Shown: positions 45,525 through 53,116 of the stretch, in pieces
Numbering within the stretch: position 1 is the stretch's first letter
Layout: each line of letters opens with the position of its first letter
Source of the DNA: Verrucomicrobiia bacterium
GTDB taxonomy: Bacteria; Verrucomicrobiota; Verrucomicrobiia; Limisphaerales; DASXHY01
Length of the DNA stretch: 64,000 bases
Direction: 5' to 3'
Assembly: GCA_035629175.1 (NCBI GenBank)
Contig: DASPIL010000036.1
Span: 1 to 64,000, forward strand
Notes under the pieces: generated by a model
Databases searched by the model: none
The model's input: only the letters and a program-made list of their open reading frames with translations
What the model was told of the DNA's origin: nothing
Translations under genes and position numbers: made by a program

Positions 45525-46700
45525 TCAGTCGGGAAGCGTGCGCCATTGCCACCGCGCAATGAAGGGGTCGACCCTCACCAGGAGAAAATAAGCCCATCGC
45601 TGCTTGATTCGACGCCAGAGCGTGCGTGTTTTTCGCCACTCCTCGAGCGTGATTGCCTGGCTGTGATTCAGGTTATTCGCAAACGCAGCCCGCGCCTGTT
45701 CAGAAATTTCCGGCGAATCAAAACGGATCATCAGTTCATAATTGATCTGCAAACTGCGCTGGTCGAGATTCGCCGACCCAATGTAAACCACGTCGTCGAC
45801 AATGATCAGCTTGGCATGCAGGATCTGCGGCTGGTATTCAAAGATTTCCACACCAGCGTTGAGGAATCGGCGATACAGCGACCGGCCGGCGAGCTGTGAC
45901 ACCACAACATCCGACTTCCCCGCGAGGATCAACTGCACGCGCCCGCCTCGACGGACAACACGAGCCAGCGCGCGCCGCAAAGCCCAGGTGGGGAGAAAAT
46001 AGGCCGCGATGATTTTAACGTCGCGCGCCTGGGCGATGTCCTTCGTGAGCGCGCGTTTGATTGGACTTCGGCCGCGGCCAGGCCCGCTGAGGAGGATCTG
46101 CTCAGCCCGCCCGGGCACCGCCCGTTTTGCGTTGAACCGCCGCAGCCGCATGAAGGGTTTGTGCCGAAACGCTGCGCGGTCGAACATCTCATCGAATGAC
46201 GCGGCGAGACGCACCGCAAGCGGCCCTTTCATTTTCAGGCCGAGGTCGCACCAGCCGCAACGAACTCCATCGCCCTCGTACTTTGTGGATATGTTGAACC
46301 CACCCACATAAGCCGTGTGATCGTCGCACACCAGAAGTTTGCGATGGTTGCGAATCGACATACGCCGGAGCACGACCGGATTGAACACGCGCACTTCGCC
46401 TCCACAAGCCTGGAGCGGCGCCCAGAACTCGGCAGGCACTGCAAGGGAACCCAACCCGTCCACCAGGACCTTCACCGACACGCCGCGCTCGCAGGCGCGC
46501 GCCAAGGCGTCGCGGAACCGCTGTCCAAGTGCATCGGCGGCGTAAATGTAGGTCTCAAGCCGCACCGAAGTGCGCGCTGCATCGATCGCCTCGAGCATGC
46601 TGGGAAAAACTTCATCACCGGTGCAAAGCCAGTTGCATGTGGTGTCTTCCTGAACGGCTGACATCGACGGGAGACTAGGAGGAACAGGGTTGGAATTCAA
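45525..46700 (-). CDS. Cardiolipin synthase / phospholipase D-like protein
   Basis: This codes for 391 residues from a TTG at 46700 preceded by AAGGA; the ATG at 46664 (MSAVQEDTT) would give 379 residues and is a reasonable alternative. Two HKD motifs are present: NHRKLLVCDD with H119, K121 and D126, and LHAKLIIVDDVVYIGSANLD (about 294-313), so the two-fold catalytic site is intact. No N-terminal membrane segments are seen, which favours a ClsB-like rather than ClsA-like architecture. It probably makes cardiolipin from phosphatidylglycerol and another lipid. It fits with the lipid kinase and PmtA-like genes nearby. Confidence 0.9.
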   Translation of the reverse strand: MNSNPVPPSLPSMSAVQEDTTCNWLCTGDEVFPSMLEAIDAARTSVRLETYIYAADALGQRFRDALARACERGVSVKVLVDGLGSLAVPAEFWAPLQACGGEVRVFNPVVLRRMSIRNHRKLLVCDDHTAYVGGFNISTKYEGDGVRCGWCDLGLKMKGPLAVRLAASFDEMFDRAAFRHKPFMRLRRFNAKRAVPGRAEQILLSGPGRGRSPIKRALTKDIAQARDVKIIAAYFLPTWALRRALARVVRRGGRVQLILAGKSDVVVSQLAGRSLYRRFLNAGVEIFEYQPQILHAKLIIVDDVVYIGSANLDQRSLQINYELMIRFDSPEISEQARAAFANNLNHSQAITLEEWRKTRTLWRRIKQRWAYFLLVRVDPFIARWQWRTLPD

Positions 46701-46776
46701 TGGGTCCTTCGCCGGGTGCCCTTGCCTACCCGGTGAAACAGCCCATGGCTCTCAAACCGCCTGAAATCGAGGATGA

Positions 46777-47025
46777 ATGATGAAGTTGATCGCCACGGGC
46801 ACGATTGATTACGTCGTTGTCGGGCATCGCGGCATTGGCGCCATATACCGCCTGACGAATGGAATGGTTTATCGCCAGTGTCACCGCGCCGCACAGCGAA
46901 TGGAACCGGGCAGCCCCGTGCGAATCTGGTCGCGCGGCGCTCAACTTCTGATCCAGTTCGAGGAGCAAGGCGGTTTGATCAGCGTTGAACAGGTTGTTTG
47001 CGCCCCTTCCCGATTGATGGCCTGA
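46777..47025 (+). CDS. Small protein of unknown function
   Basis: This codes for 82 residues starting MMKLIATGTID. A GAGG sits 5 to 8 bases before the ATG, a reasonable ribosome binding site, and it fills an otherwise empty stretch between two divergent genes. The peptide is beta-rich in appearance with many Val, Ile and Gly residues, and contains single Cys residues at positions 35 and 75. I do not recognise a family. An overlapping reverse-strand open frame of 118 codons is less convincing. Treat as a possible gene only. Confidence 0.45.
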   Translation: MMKLIATGTIDYVVVGHRGIGAIYRLTNGMVYRQCHRAAQRMEPGSPVRIWSRGAQLLIQFEEQGGLISVEQVVCAPSRLMA

Positions 47026-47102
47026 CCTCCTCGCGCTGCGCGCTCCTGCAGGCAAAGCGAAATTATTTCCAACCTTTTCCAAGTTAAGGCATCTATACCT
47101 TT

Positions 47103-49208
47103 GTGCGCACCCTTCTGAGTCTCATTACGTTTGTCCTTTGCCTGGTCGCGAGTCATACGCAGGCGGCCCATACCCAGGCCCGTCTGCTTCTCTCGGCGAC
47201 CTCTGCAAAACCTGGAGACACTGTGACCGCTGGGATTCACCTGCAGATGGATCCGCACTGGCACACGTATTGGAAGAATCCCGGGGCGTCAGGCATTGCC
47301 ACTGAAATCAAATGGTCGCTGCCTGCCGGAATTACGGCAGGCGAAATCGAATGGCCTGCACCACAGAAACTGCCGCCCGACGACCTCCTTACCTATATTT
47401 ACGAAGGTGAAGTTGTTCTGGTCGTTTCGTTGCAGTTGTCCCCCGACCTGCCGGCAGGCGAGCATTCCATCCAGGCAAATGTTTCCTGGCTGGAGTGCAA
47501 GGAACAATGCATCCCCGGCAGCGCCCAGGTCTCGGGCTCCTTGAAGATTGGTGAGGCTGCCATCGCCTCTGCGGACAGCACTGTTTTGAAAGCGTGGCGG
47601 CAGCGAGTTCCGTCGAACTTCGCGGGAACCGTCGCAGCCCATTGGGAAGAGGCGGTTTCCGAGAAGATCCGGCCTGTCGTGCTGGAATGGAGTGCGACGG
47701 GCACCGGACCTGCGGATTTCTTTCCATTCGCGTTTGAAGACTTCGAGGTCCAGGGCTCCGTGGAAAATCTAAAGGCGCCCTCGGGCAAGATTCGCATTCG
47801 CAAGCTGGTGAAGCGATTTGAAGGCGAATGGCCGCAACAGATTGCCGGACTTGTCGTCGAGGGCGCGGGTGGATCTCAGAAAGCCTGGCGTGCGTCCATT
47901 TCGATAAGCGACGCCGCACCCGCAGACGCGTCCGCCACATCAGCGACGCCGGGCCTGTGGCAAATGTTGCTGTATGCCTTCCTGGGCGGAATGATCCTCA
48001 ACATCATGCCCTGTGTGCTGCCCGTCATCGCGCTGAAGATCCTCGGGTTCGTGAGCGAGTCGCAAAGCCACCCGGGCCATGTGCGGAAACTGGGATTGAT
48101 TTACGGACTCGGTGTTCTTTGTTCCTTCCTCGTACTCGCCGCAATCGTGATCGGCTTCAATGCGGCTGGCAAACAAGCGGGTTGGGGCATGCAGTTTGGC
48201 AGCGGTCCCTTCGTCGTCGGGCTCACGATCCTCGTCACTCTGGTCGCCCTGAGCTTGTTCGGTGTTTTCGAAATCAATCTCGGATCGCGTGTCATGGGCA
48301 GCGCGGGAACGCTGGCGTCGAAGCAAGGATCCGCGGGCGCCTTCTTCAATGGCGTGCTCGCAACGATCCTTGCGACCCCGTGCACGGCCCCGTTTCTCGG
48401 CCTCGCGCTGGGATTCGCGTTCGCGCAACCTCCCGCCATCATCGTGCTGATGTTCCTCACGATCGGAGCCGGGCTGGCATTTCCTTATGTGTTGCTGGCG
48501 TTTCAACCGGGATGGTTGCGATTTCTTCCGCGACCCGGCGCCTGGATGGAACGATTCAAAATAGGCATGGGATTTCCAACGCTCGCGACTGCGGTGTGGC
48601 TGTTCAGCCTTACTCAAGCGCACTATGGAAACGGGGTTTTATGGATCGCCATGTTCCTGGTGATCGTTTCGATGGCGGCGTGGATATATGGGGAATTTGT
48701 GCAACGCGGACGACAGCATCGTGGCCTCGCGGCCGGGGTTGCATTGGGCGTGCTGGCGCTGGGTTATGCATTCACCCTTGAATCGCAACTTCAATGGCGC
48801 CAACCCGCCGCCGCGGGCAATCGCACGATCGAGCAAAAAAGTGGGGGGCTCGCGTGGGAACCCTGGAGCCCTGAGGCCGTCGCCGAAGCCCAGGCTGCAG
48901 GGCGTCCGGTACTCGTGGATTTCACGGCTGATTGGTGCCTCACGTGCCAGGCCAACAAGAAGTTTGCCATCGAGGTTCCGTCGGTTGAGGCGAAGTTGCG
49001 TGAGATCAATGGCCTGGCGTTGATGGGCGATTACACTTTGTTTCCGCCTGCCATTCGCGAGGAATTGCGGCGATACAACCGCGCGGGAGTTCCACTCGTC
49101 CTGGTTTATCCCGGGACCTCGGGCGCACAACCGGAAGTCTTGCCTGAGGCCCTCACACCCGGACGCGTTTTGAAGGCGCTGGAATCGGCTCACGCAAAGA
49201 AATCCTGA
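47103..49208 (+). CDS. DsbD-family thiol:disulfide reductase
   Basis: This codes for 701 residues from a GTG at 47103 with a signal peptide (LLSLITFVLCLVASHTQA). A periplasmic DsbC/ScsB-like N-terminal domain contains WLECKEQCIPG. The membrane core has the paired cysteines NIMPCVLPV (about 306) and ATPCTAPF (about 427), followed by a C-terminal thioredoxin domain with WCLTC near residue 611. DsbD passes electrons from cytoplasmic thioredoxin to periplasmic proteins. It lies 60 bases before the redoxin gene on the same strand, which may be its periplasmic client. Confidence 0.93.
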   Translation: MRTLLSLITFVLCLVASHTQAAHTQARLLLSATSAKPGDTVTAGIHLQMDPHWHTYWKNPGASGIATEIKWSLPAGITAGEIEWPAPQKLPPDDLLTYIYEGEVVLVVSLQLSPDLPAGEHSIQANVSWLECKEQCIPGSAQVSGSLKIGEAAIASADSTVLKAWRQRVPSNFAGTVAAHWEEAVSEKIRPVVLEWSATGTGPADFFPFAFEDFEVQGSVENLKAPSGKIRIRKLVKRFEGEWPQQIAGLVVEGAGGSQKAWRASISISDAAPADASATSATPGLWQMLLYAFLGGMILNIMPCVLPVIALKILGFVSESQSHPGHVRKLGLIYGLGVLCSFLVLAAIVIGFNAAGKQAGWGMQFGSGPFVVGLTILVTLVALSLFGVFEINLGSRVMGSAGTLASKQGSAGAFFNGVLATILATPCTAPFLGLALGFAFAQPPAIIVLMFLTIGAGLAFPYVLLAFQPGWLRFLPRPGAWMERFKIGMGFPTLATAVWLFSLTQAHYGNGVLWIAMFLVIVSMAAWIYGEFVQRGRQHRGLAAGVALGVLALGYAFTLESQLQWRQPAAAGNRTIEQKSGGLAWEPWSPEAVAEAQAAGRPVLVDFTADWCLTCQANKKFAIEVPSVEAKLREINGLALMGDYTLFPPAIREELRRYNRAGVPLVLVYPGTSGAQPEVLPEALTPGRVLKALESAHAKKS

Positions 49209-49268
49209 AACCTCCCGAATGTGCGTGCGTCTTATCGCTTGCTTAACCCAAGTTAACCGAAAGGAAAT

Positions 49269-49862
49269 ATGAGACGCGCTATTGCATTGCTGGCATTTGT
49301 CGGACTTTCAACCGCAGCCTTCGCGGGCGCCGAAATCGGCAAACCCGCTCCCGAGTTTGAGGCCAAGGATATCAACGGCAAAACTCACAAGCTTAGTGAT
49401 TACAAGGGAAAGATTGTCGTGCTTGAATCGTACAATCTGGATTGTCCCTTCTGCGCCAATCATTTCAAGACAGGCGCCATGCAGGAACTGCAGAAAGACG
49501 TGACTTCGAAGGGCGGCGTCTGGCTGGTCGTGAATTCTGTTAATCCGAAAAACGGCAGTTATCGCGCCCCTGAAAAAGCGCGCGCCGAATGGGAAAAGCA
49601 AAAGATGAACGCGACCGCATGGCTGGATGACAGTTCAGGCACGATCGGGAAAGCGTATAACATGCAGACCACGCCGCACATGTATGTGATCGACGCGTCT
49701 GGAACGCTTGTCTATAACGGCGCCATCGACGATAAGCGTGCTACCAACCACGACCCGCGCGCTGCCAAGAATTACGTCAAGGAAGTTTTTGGCAAGCTGC
49801 AGGCCGGCGAGAAGGTCGAACCATTCGAAACCAAACCTTACGGCTGCAATGTGAAGTATTGA
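49269..49862 (+). CDS. Periplasmic redoxin (AhpC/TSA-type)
   Basis: This codes for 197 residues with a signal peptide (LAFVGLSTAAFAGA). The fold is thioredoxin-like with FEAKDINGKTHKLSDYKGK and active-site CPFC at C59 and C62 (LDCPFCANHF). It ends KPYGCNVKY, where a third Cys may be structural. This resembles peroxiredoxin-like or thioredoxin-like proteins exported in many Verrucomicrobia and Planctomycetes. A good ribosome binding site (AAAGGA) precedes the ATG. A strong terminator lies 30 bases beyond the stop. Its neighbour is a DsbD-type reductase that can supply electrons. Confidence 0.9.
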   Translation: MRRAIALLAFVGLSTAAFAGAEIGKPAPEFEAKDINGKTHKLSDYKGKIVVLESYNLDCPFCANHFKTGAMQELQKDVTSKGGVWLVVNSVNPKNGSYRAPEKARAEWEKQKMNATAWLDDSSGTIGKAYNMQTTPHMYVIDASGTLVYNGAIDDKRATNHDPRAAKNYVKEVFGKLQAGEKVEPFETKPYGCNVKY

Positions 49863-49891
49863 TTGCGGAAAAAAAGATCGAGTCCCCCACG

Positions 49892-49921
49892 GCGGCGCCT
49901 TCAAGGCGCCGCTTGTTTTTT
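49892..49921 (+). terminator. Rho-independent terminator after the redoxin gene
   Basis: An 8-bp perfect stem (GCGGCGCC at 49892-49899 with GGCGCCGC at 49905-49912) encloses a 5-base loop (TTCAA), followed by TTG and a run of six T residues. It is oriented to end the DsbD-redoxin transcripts and lies in the gap to the convergent FmdB-like gene. Confidence 0.93.
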
Positions 49922-49937
49922 GCGAGATAATCGTTGC

Positions 49938-50171
49938 TCAATGCGAGTGGGGTCCGCCACCGCAGCAACGTCCGCAACCACCCCCTCCGCCCTTGCGCGG
50001 GGCAGGCGATGCGGCCTGGGAACCGCCGGCACTCGACGCAAAGATTGAAAATTTCTTCGCCAGCCTGGTTGAACCGCAGTGAGGGCAGGCGGTGCCTTCC
50101 CAATCGTTGGAGCGAACAAGGATTTCGCTGTCCCGATCGCATTTCTCACAATGGAATTCGTAAATCGGCAT
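49938..50171 (-). CDS. FmdB-type zinc-ribbon protein with Gly/Cys/His tail
   Basis: The ATG at 50171 (MPIYEFHCEKC) is the family's typical start and gives 77 residues. The zinc-ribbon uses C8 and C11 (HCEKC) and C29 and C32 (ACPHCGS). The C terminus is remarkable for a Gly-rich tail with three Cys and two His (GGCGRCCGGGPHSH), which could bind another metal. FmdB homologues are regulators or accessory proteins of unknown role. An earlier in-frame ATG (24 codons upstream) does not fit the family. Confidence 0.85.
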   Translation of the reverse strand: MPIYEFHCEKCDRDSEILVRSNDWEGTACPHCGSTRLAKKFSIFASSAGGSQAASPAPRKGGGGGCGRCCGGGPHSH

Positions 50172-50349
50172 GAGTGAAAAATAACCGGACCGGCGCTGAA
50201 GCTCAAGTGGGCCCCGTTCGCATCCCGCACATCCGAGTAGCAAGGCGCCCTATTCAGCCCGGGAAGGCGGTACCGTATGTTCCCCGCACAACCACTCGTG
50301 AAATCCCGGGAATGCCTGGAGCAGGCTCCCAAAACATCGGAGAATCGCC

Positions 50350-50697
50350 ATGCGAAAGAGACTTGTTAGCCCGCTTCTCAGCGTCGTCATCGGATCTGTG
50401 CTCACTGCCGGCTGTATCAACTCGCATCGCGACCCGGACCGCGTTGTTATCGTTCCTGGCCAACGAATCGTAGTCACCGAAGAACCACCGCCCACGCGAA
50501 TGGAAGTGATGAGCACAGCGCCGGGATCAGAGCACGTGTGGATCGCAGGTCATTGGATGCGCGCAAACCAGCGTTGGGTATGGGTGCCAGGACATTGGGA
50601 AATGCGCCCGAAGGTGGGTGCAACCTGGACTCCGGGACGCTGGGACAAAGATCCTGACGGCAAAGGCTGGGTCTGGGTGCCCGGCCATTGGGATTGA
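50350..50697 (+). CDS. YXWGXW-repeat lipoprotein
   Basis: This codes for 115 residues with a lipoprotein signal (LTAGC, Cys at about 22). The C-terminal half has four copies of the WxxG(H/R)W motif (WIAGHW, WVPGHW, WTPGRW, WVPGHW), the YXWGXW/BcpO family signature. A GGAG lies 8 bases before the ATG. Such proteins are thought to sit in the outer membrane and may interact with sugars or membranes, but no activity is known. It converges on the prepilin gene with a 3-base gap. Confidence 0.85.
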   Translation: MRKRLVSPLLSVVIGSVLTAGCINSHRDPDRVVIVPGQRIVVTEEPPPTRMEVMSTAPGSEHVWIAGHWMRANQRWVWVPGHWEMRPKVGATWTPGRWDKDPDGKGWVWVPGHWD

Positions 50698-50700
50698 ATC

Positions 50701-51492
50701 TCAGAAGAAATGATAGGGCTGTCTGCTGCTGCCGGCCCGGTAACCAACTTTCAGGTCCTGCAATTTGCGCCAGGACACATGCGAATCGAGAAACAAGCTG
50801 TTCACGCCCGCGGGAGTGCTGCCATCCCGATGAGGCGGGCGGTAAGCCCCGCCGTATTGAGGCGGTACGTTCTCGCTGGGAACAACGAAGTTGTAGGGGC
50901 GCGTGTTGTTCAACGATAGCAGATCGTCACTTAAAATGACCGTGTCGCTCGGCCGATTTGTTTCCGTCGTGGCCCCGATAAAACGGAACCCGTTTTCTCC
51001 TGTGCGCTGATCGGCTGCATAACGTTTGGTATAAAGGCTCATTCCAATGATGCGACGATCCGGCGTGAAATCCCACCAACTCCAGCTTTGGCCGGGAAGA
51101 GGCTTAAATGCGTCGATTTCGTTCACGCTGTTCATCAAGCCCGCGCAGTAGAAAAGCTGACGCGTCGAGCCGTTTGCCAGGAACAGATCGATATAGCGTC
51201 TCGTGACGTCATGTGCCCAGTCGCCAAACCCCGGGGGGCGGGCATCAGCTGTCGCCGTCGGTTCCTGTGGCAGCTTGTCGCGGCTTTCCGAAGCGTACAT
51301 GAACATCGTCACCCCAAGCTGCTTCATGTTGTTCATGCACTTGATCCGGCGTGCCTTCTCCTTGGTTTTTGCCAAGGCCGGCAAGAGGAGGGCAGCGAGG
51401 ATCGCTATGATCGCGATGACAACCAGGAGTTCAATGAGTGTGAAACCGCTTTTATGGCGGGGAAACGACGGGGGGTGAATCGTGTTCTTCAT
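50701..51492 (-). CDS. Prepilin-like protein (type II/IV secretion pseudopilin)
   Basis: The ATG at 51492 gives 263 residues. The type IV prepilin signature is [17 protein letters not shown], with cleavage between G16 and F17 and Glu at +5 (E21). The body carries the usual C-terminal H-X9-DG segment of planctomycete/verrucomicrobial prepilins ([23 protein letters not shown]) and [16 protein letters not shown] near the start. These are abundant in this phylum and probably form pseudopili or display exported proteins; an exact role is unknown. Upstream lies a promoter-like region with two inverted repeats. Confidence 0.9.
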   Translation of the reverse strand: MKNTIHPPSFPRHKSGFTLIELLVVIAIIAILAALLLPALAKTKEKARRIKCMNNMKQLGVTMFMYASESRDKLPQEPTATADARPPGFGDWAHDVTRRYIDLFLANGSTRQLFYCAGLMNSVNEIDAFKPLPGQSWSWWDFTPDRRIIGMSLYTKRYAADQRTGENGFRFIGATTETNRPSDTVILSDDLLSLNNTRPYNFVVPSENVPPQYGGAYRPPHRDGSTPAGVNSLFLDSHVSWRKLQDLKVGYRAGSSRQPYHFF

Positions 51493-51493
51493 G

Positions 51494-51512
51494 GCTGGGT
51501 AGCAAACCCAGC
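51494..51512. repeat. Short inverted repeat beside the prepilin start
   Basis: A perfect 7-bp inverted repeat (GCTGGGT at 51494-51500 and ACCCAGC at 51506-51512) with a 5-base spacer ends 2 bases before the prepilin ATG at 51492. As RNA it would form a hairpin over the ribosome-binding region; no Shine-Dalgarno sequence is visible there. Confidence 0.6.
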
Positions 51513-51537
51513 ATAGGCAGCACGATAATCGTGTCAA
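51510..51537 (-). promoter_or_regulatory. Promoter-like site with embedded palindrome, prepilin gene
   Basis: Read on the minus strand, a perfect TTGACA (51532-51537) and TATGCT (51510-51515) are 16 bases apart. A 13-base inverted repeat (CACGAT-A-ATCGTG, 51521-51533) sits across the end of the -35 and the spacer, where an operator would block polymerase. The predicted start, near 51503, leaves only about 11 bases before the ATG, so either the message is nearly leaderless or the promoter is not the real one. Confidence 0.45.
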
Positions 51538-51590
51538 CGTGAGCGGGCCGCCGCAGGATAACCAATAATGGTTACATCAAATGGTGGAGT

Positions 51591-52274
51591 TTATCGGCTC
51601 CGCCGCCGCGTCGCGAAAACGGCTGCCACTGTGAGCAGTGCGATGGCCGTCGGCTCGGGGATTACGCTGATCACAACATTGTCCAGAATAACCCGGTTGC
51701 CTGCAGCCAGCGGAAAACCCGTGCTGTTGAAACTCACGCTGTTAATGCTGATCGCCAGAGTCGGATCCCACACCCATGCACCCGTCAGGGTGCCCTGCCC
51801 CAGGTTGAGATCGAGGTGCGTGAAGCTCCCGTCAGCCGGCAGAACTGGATTGAAACGCGTTTCCCAAACCTTGTCGCCCGAAAACTGAGTGACAAAGAGT
51901 CCGAGATCGGGAGCGACAGTCGCGCCAAACAAGGCGATGTCGAGCGACAAGGTGATGTCGCCGGGCGCGAATGCAGCCAGCGAGCCAGCTGGGACGATGT
52001 CGGATCGGCCGACGCCCGCGTAGAAATACCAGTCCGTTCCAAACGCGCCTGACGCGTCCACATTCATCTCGAGAGCCTGAGAACCGCCGATGCCGCTGGA
52101 CTGTACTGTTAGCGAAGCCGTGACGCTGCCGGGTCCATGAAATGACCACCAATCGGCAGGGTTCACGGTTCCGGTTGCAAACGATTGAAAGTCCTCGCTG
52201 TAGAGAGTTGCTGCCGAAGCAGGCAATACACTGCCCGCCAGGGCTGCCACGGCGATCAAAAAAATCAAATTCAT
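51591..52274 (-). CDS. PEP-CTERM-sorted secreted protein
   Basis: The ATG at 52274 (MNLIFLIAV) gives 227 residues with a signal peptide ending VLPASA. The C terminus is VIPEPTAIALLTVAAVFATRRRSR in layout: a PEP motif, a hydrophobic helix and an Arg-rich tail, which is the PEP-CTERM exosortase sorting signal. The body is a beta-rich domain of LamG/PEP-CTERM type with many Asp/Gly/Ser residues. Exosortase systems sort proteins to the cell surface along with exopolysaccharide. The exosortase gene is not in this window. Confidence 0.85.
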   Translation of the reverse strand: MNLIFLIAVAALAGSVLPASAATLYSEDFQSFATGTVNPADWWSFHGPGSVTASLTVQSSGIGGSQALEMNVDASGAFGTDWYFYAGVGRSDIVPAGSLAAFAPGDITLSLDIALFGATVAPDLGLFVTQFSGDKVWETRFNPVLPADGSFTHLDLNLGQGTLTGAWVWDPTLAISINSVSFNSTGFPLAAGNRVILDNVVISVIPEPTAIALLTVAAVFATRRRSR

Positions 52275-52453
52275 AACTGGTTTCGCTTCACTTCGACGGC
52301 ATGGATTCGCGGCGGACTGGACCGGGGTGATTTTACTTCCGGAAGCCGTGAGGCCCTGCATTCGTCGAATCTGAGTATCGGAGTTTGGCGTTCCAGCTGA
52401 AGGCCGGGATAAAAAAGATTCGACAGAATGCCGGACGAACTGAAGATTTCAGG

Positions 52454-52699
52454 GTGCCGATTTACGAATACGAATTGTGCGAAGGCGACTGCAAGGCCTG
52501 CGGCGGCCGCTTCACCTTGAGACGCCCCCTTTCGGCCGCCCCGCTCACGCAGTGTCCTGCCTGCAAAAAGCCGGTTCGCAAGGTGATTTCCAGTTTCAAC
52601 TCTCCGATAAAGCTGAAGCCACTTTCCGTTACCGACGCGAAGAAAGCAGGCTTTACCGTATTAAAGCGGGTGAACAAAGGGGAATACGAACGGCAATAA
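52454..52699 (+). CDS. FmdB-type zinc-ribbon protein
   Basis: The GTG at 52454 gives 81 residues starting (V)PIYEYELC, the usual FmdB opening; an upstream ATG at 52385 adds 23 residues that do not fit. Zinc ligands are the clustered cysteines in CEGDCKACGG and CPACKKP. The C terminus ends KRVNKGEYERQ. It resembles the second zinc-ribbon protein about 2.3 kb upstream on the opposite strand but has no Gly-rich tail. Function unknown. Confidence 0.82.
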   Translation: MPIYEYELCEGDCKACGGRFTLRRPLSAAPLTQCPACKKPVRKVISSFNSPIKLKPLSVTDAKKAGFTVLKRVNKGEYERQ

Positions 52700-52835
52700 G
52701 CAGCAAACTCCTGCGGGGAAAAACGTTGCGCCGGTCGGCGGTTTTTGGCTTTATCAGGCGGTTTTCGGGCGGCAGACGCGTGCAGGAGCCGGATTCCAGC
52801 GGTTTGCGGCCGGGTTCCGACGCTGGTGCGCAGTC

Positions 52836-53114
52836 ATGAAACGAAGCCGGATGCAGATTTTTTACTCGGGGCACGTGCAGGGAGTCGGCTTTCGCTATAC
52901 CGTGAAAACTGTCGCCGCCGGGTTTGAGGTCGTTGGATCGGTCCGCAATCTCGCCGATGGCCGCGTGGAACTCGTGGCTGAGGGATTGAGGGAGGAATTG
53001 GACGCCTTCCGGGAAGCCATACCCGATGCCGGGCTGGCGCGTTTCATCCGAAATGAAGACGTTAGCTGGGGAGAAGCTGCGGGCGGGTTCCGCGGGTTTG
53101 AGATTTTAAGATAA
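52836..53114 (+). CDS. acyP: Acylphosphatase
   Basis: This codes for 92 residues with the family motifs: GHVQGVGFRYTV, where R20 binds phosphate, and VRNLADGRVELVAEG with the catalytic Asn38. It hydrolyses acyl-phosphate bonds in small metabolites. The stop lies 2 bases before the metallophosphoesterase start, so they are likely co-transcribed. A second in-frame ATG at 52851 would shorten the protein by five residues and fits the usual family start (MQIFYSGHVQG) equally well. Confidence 0.93.
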   Translation: MKRSRMQIFYSGHVQGVGFRYTVKTVAAGFEVVGSVRNLADGRVELVAEGLREELDAFREAIPDAGLARFIRNEDVSWGEAAGGFRGFEILR

Positions 53115-53116
53115 CA

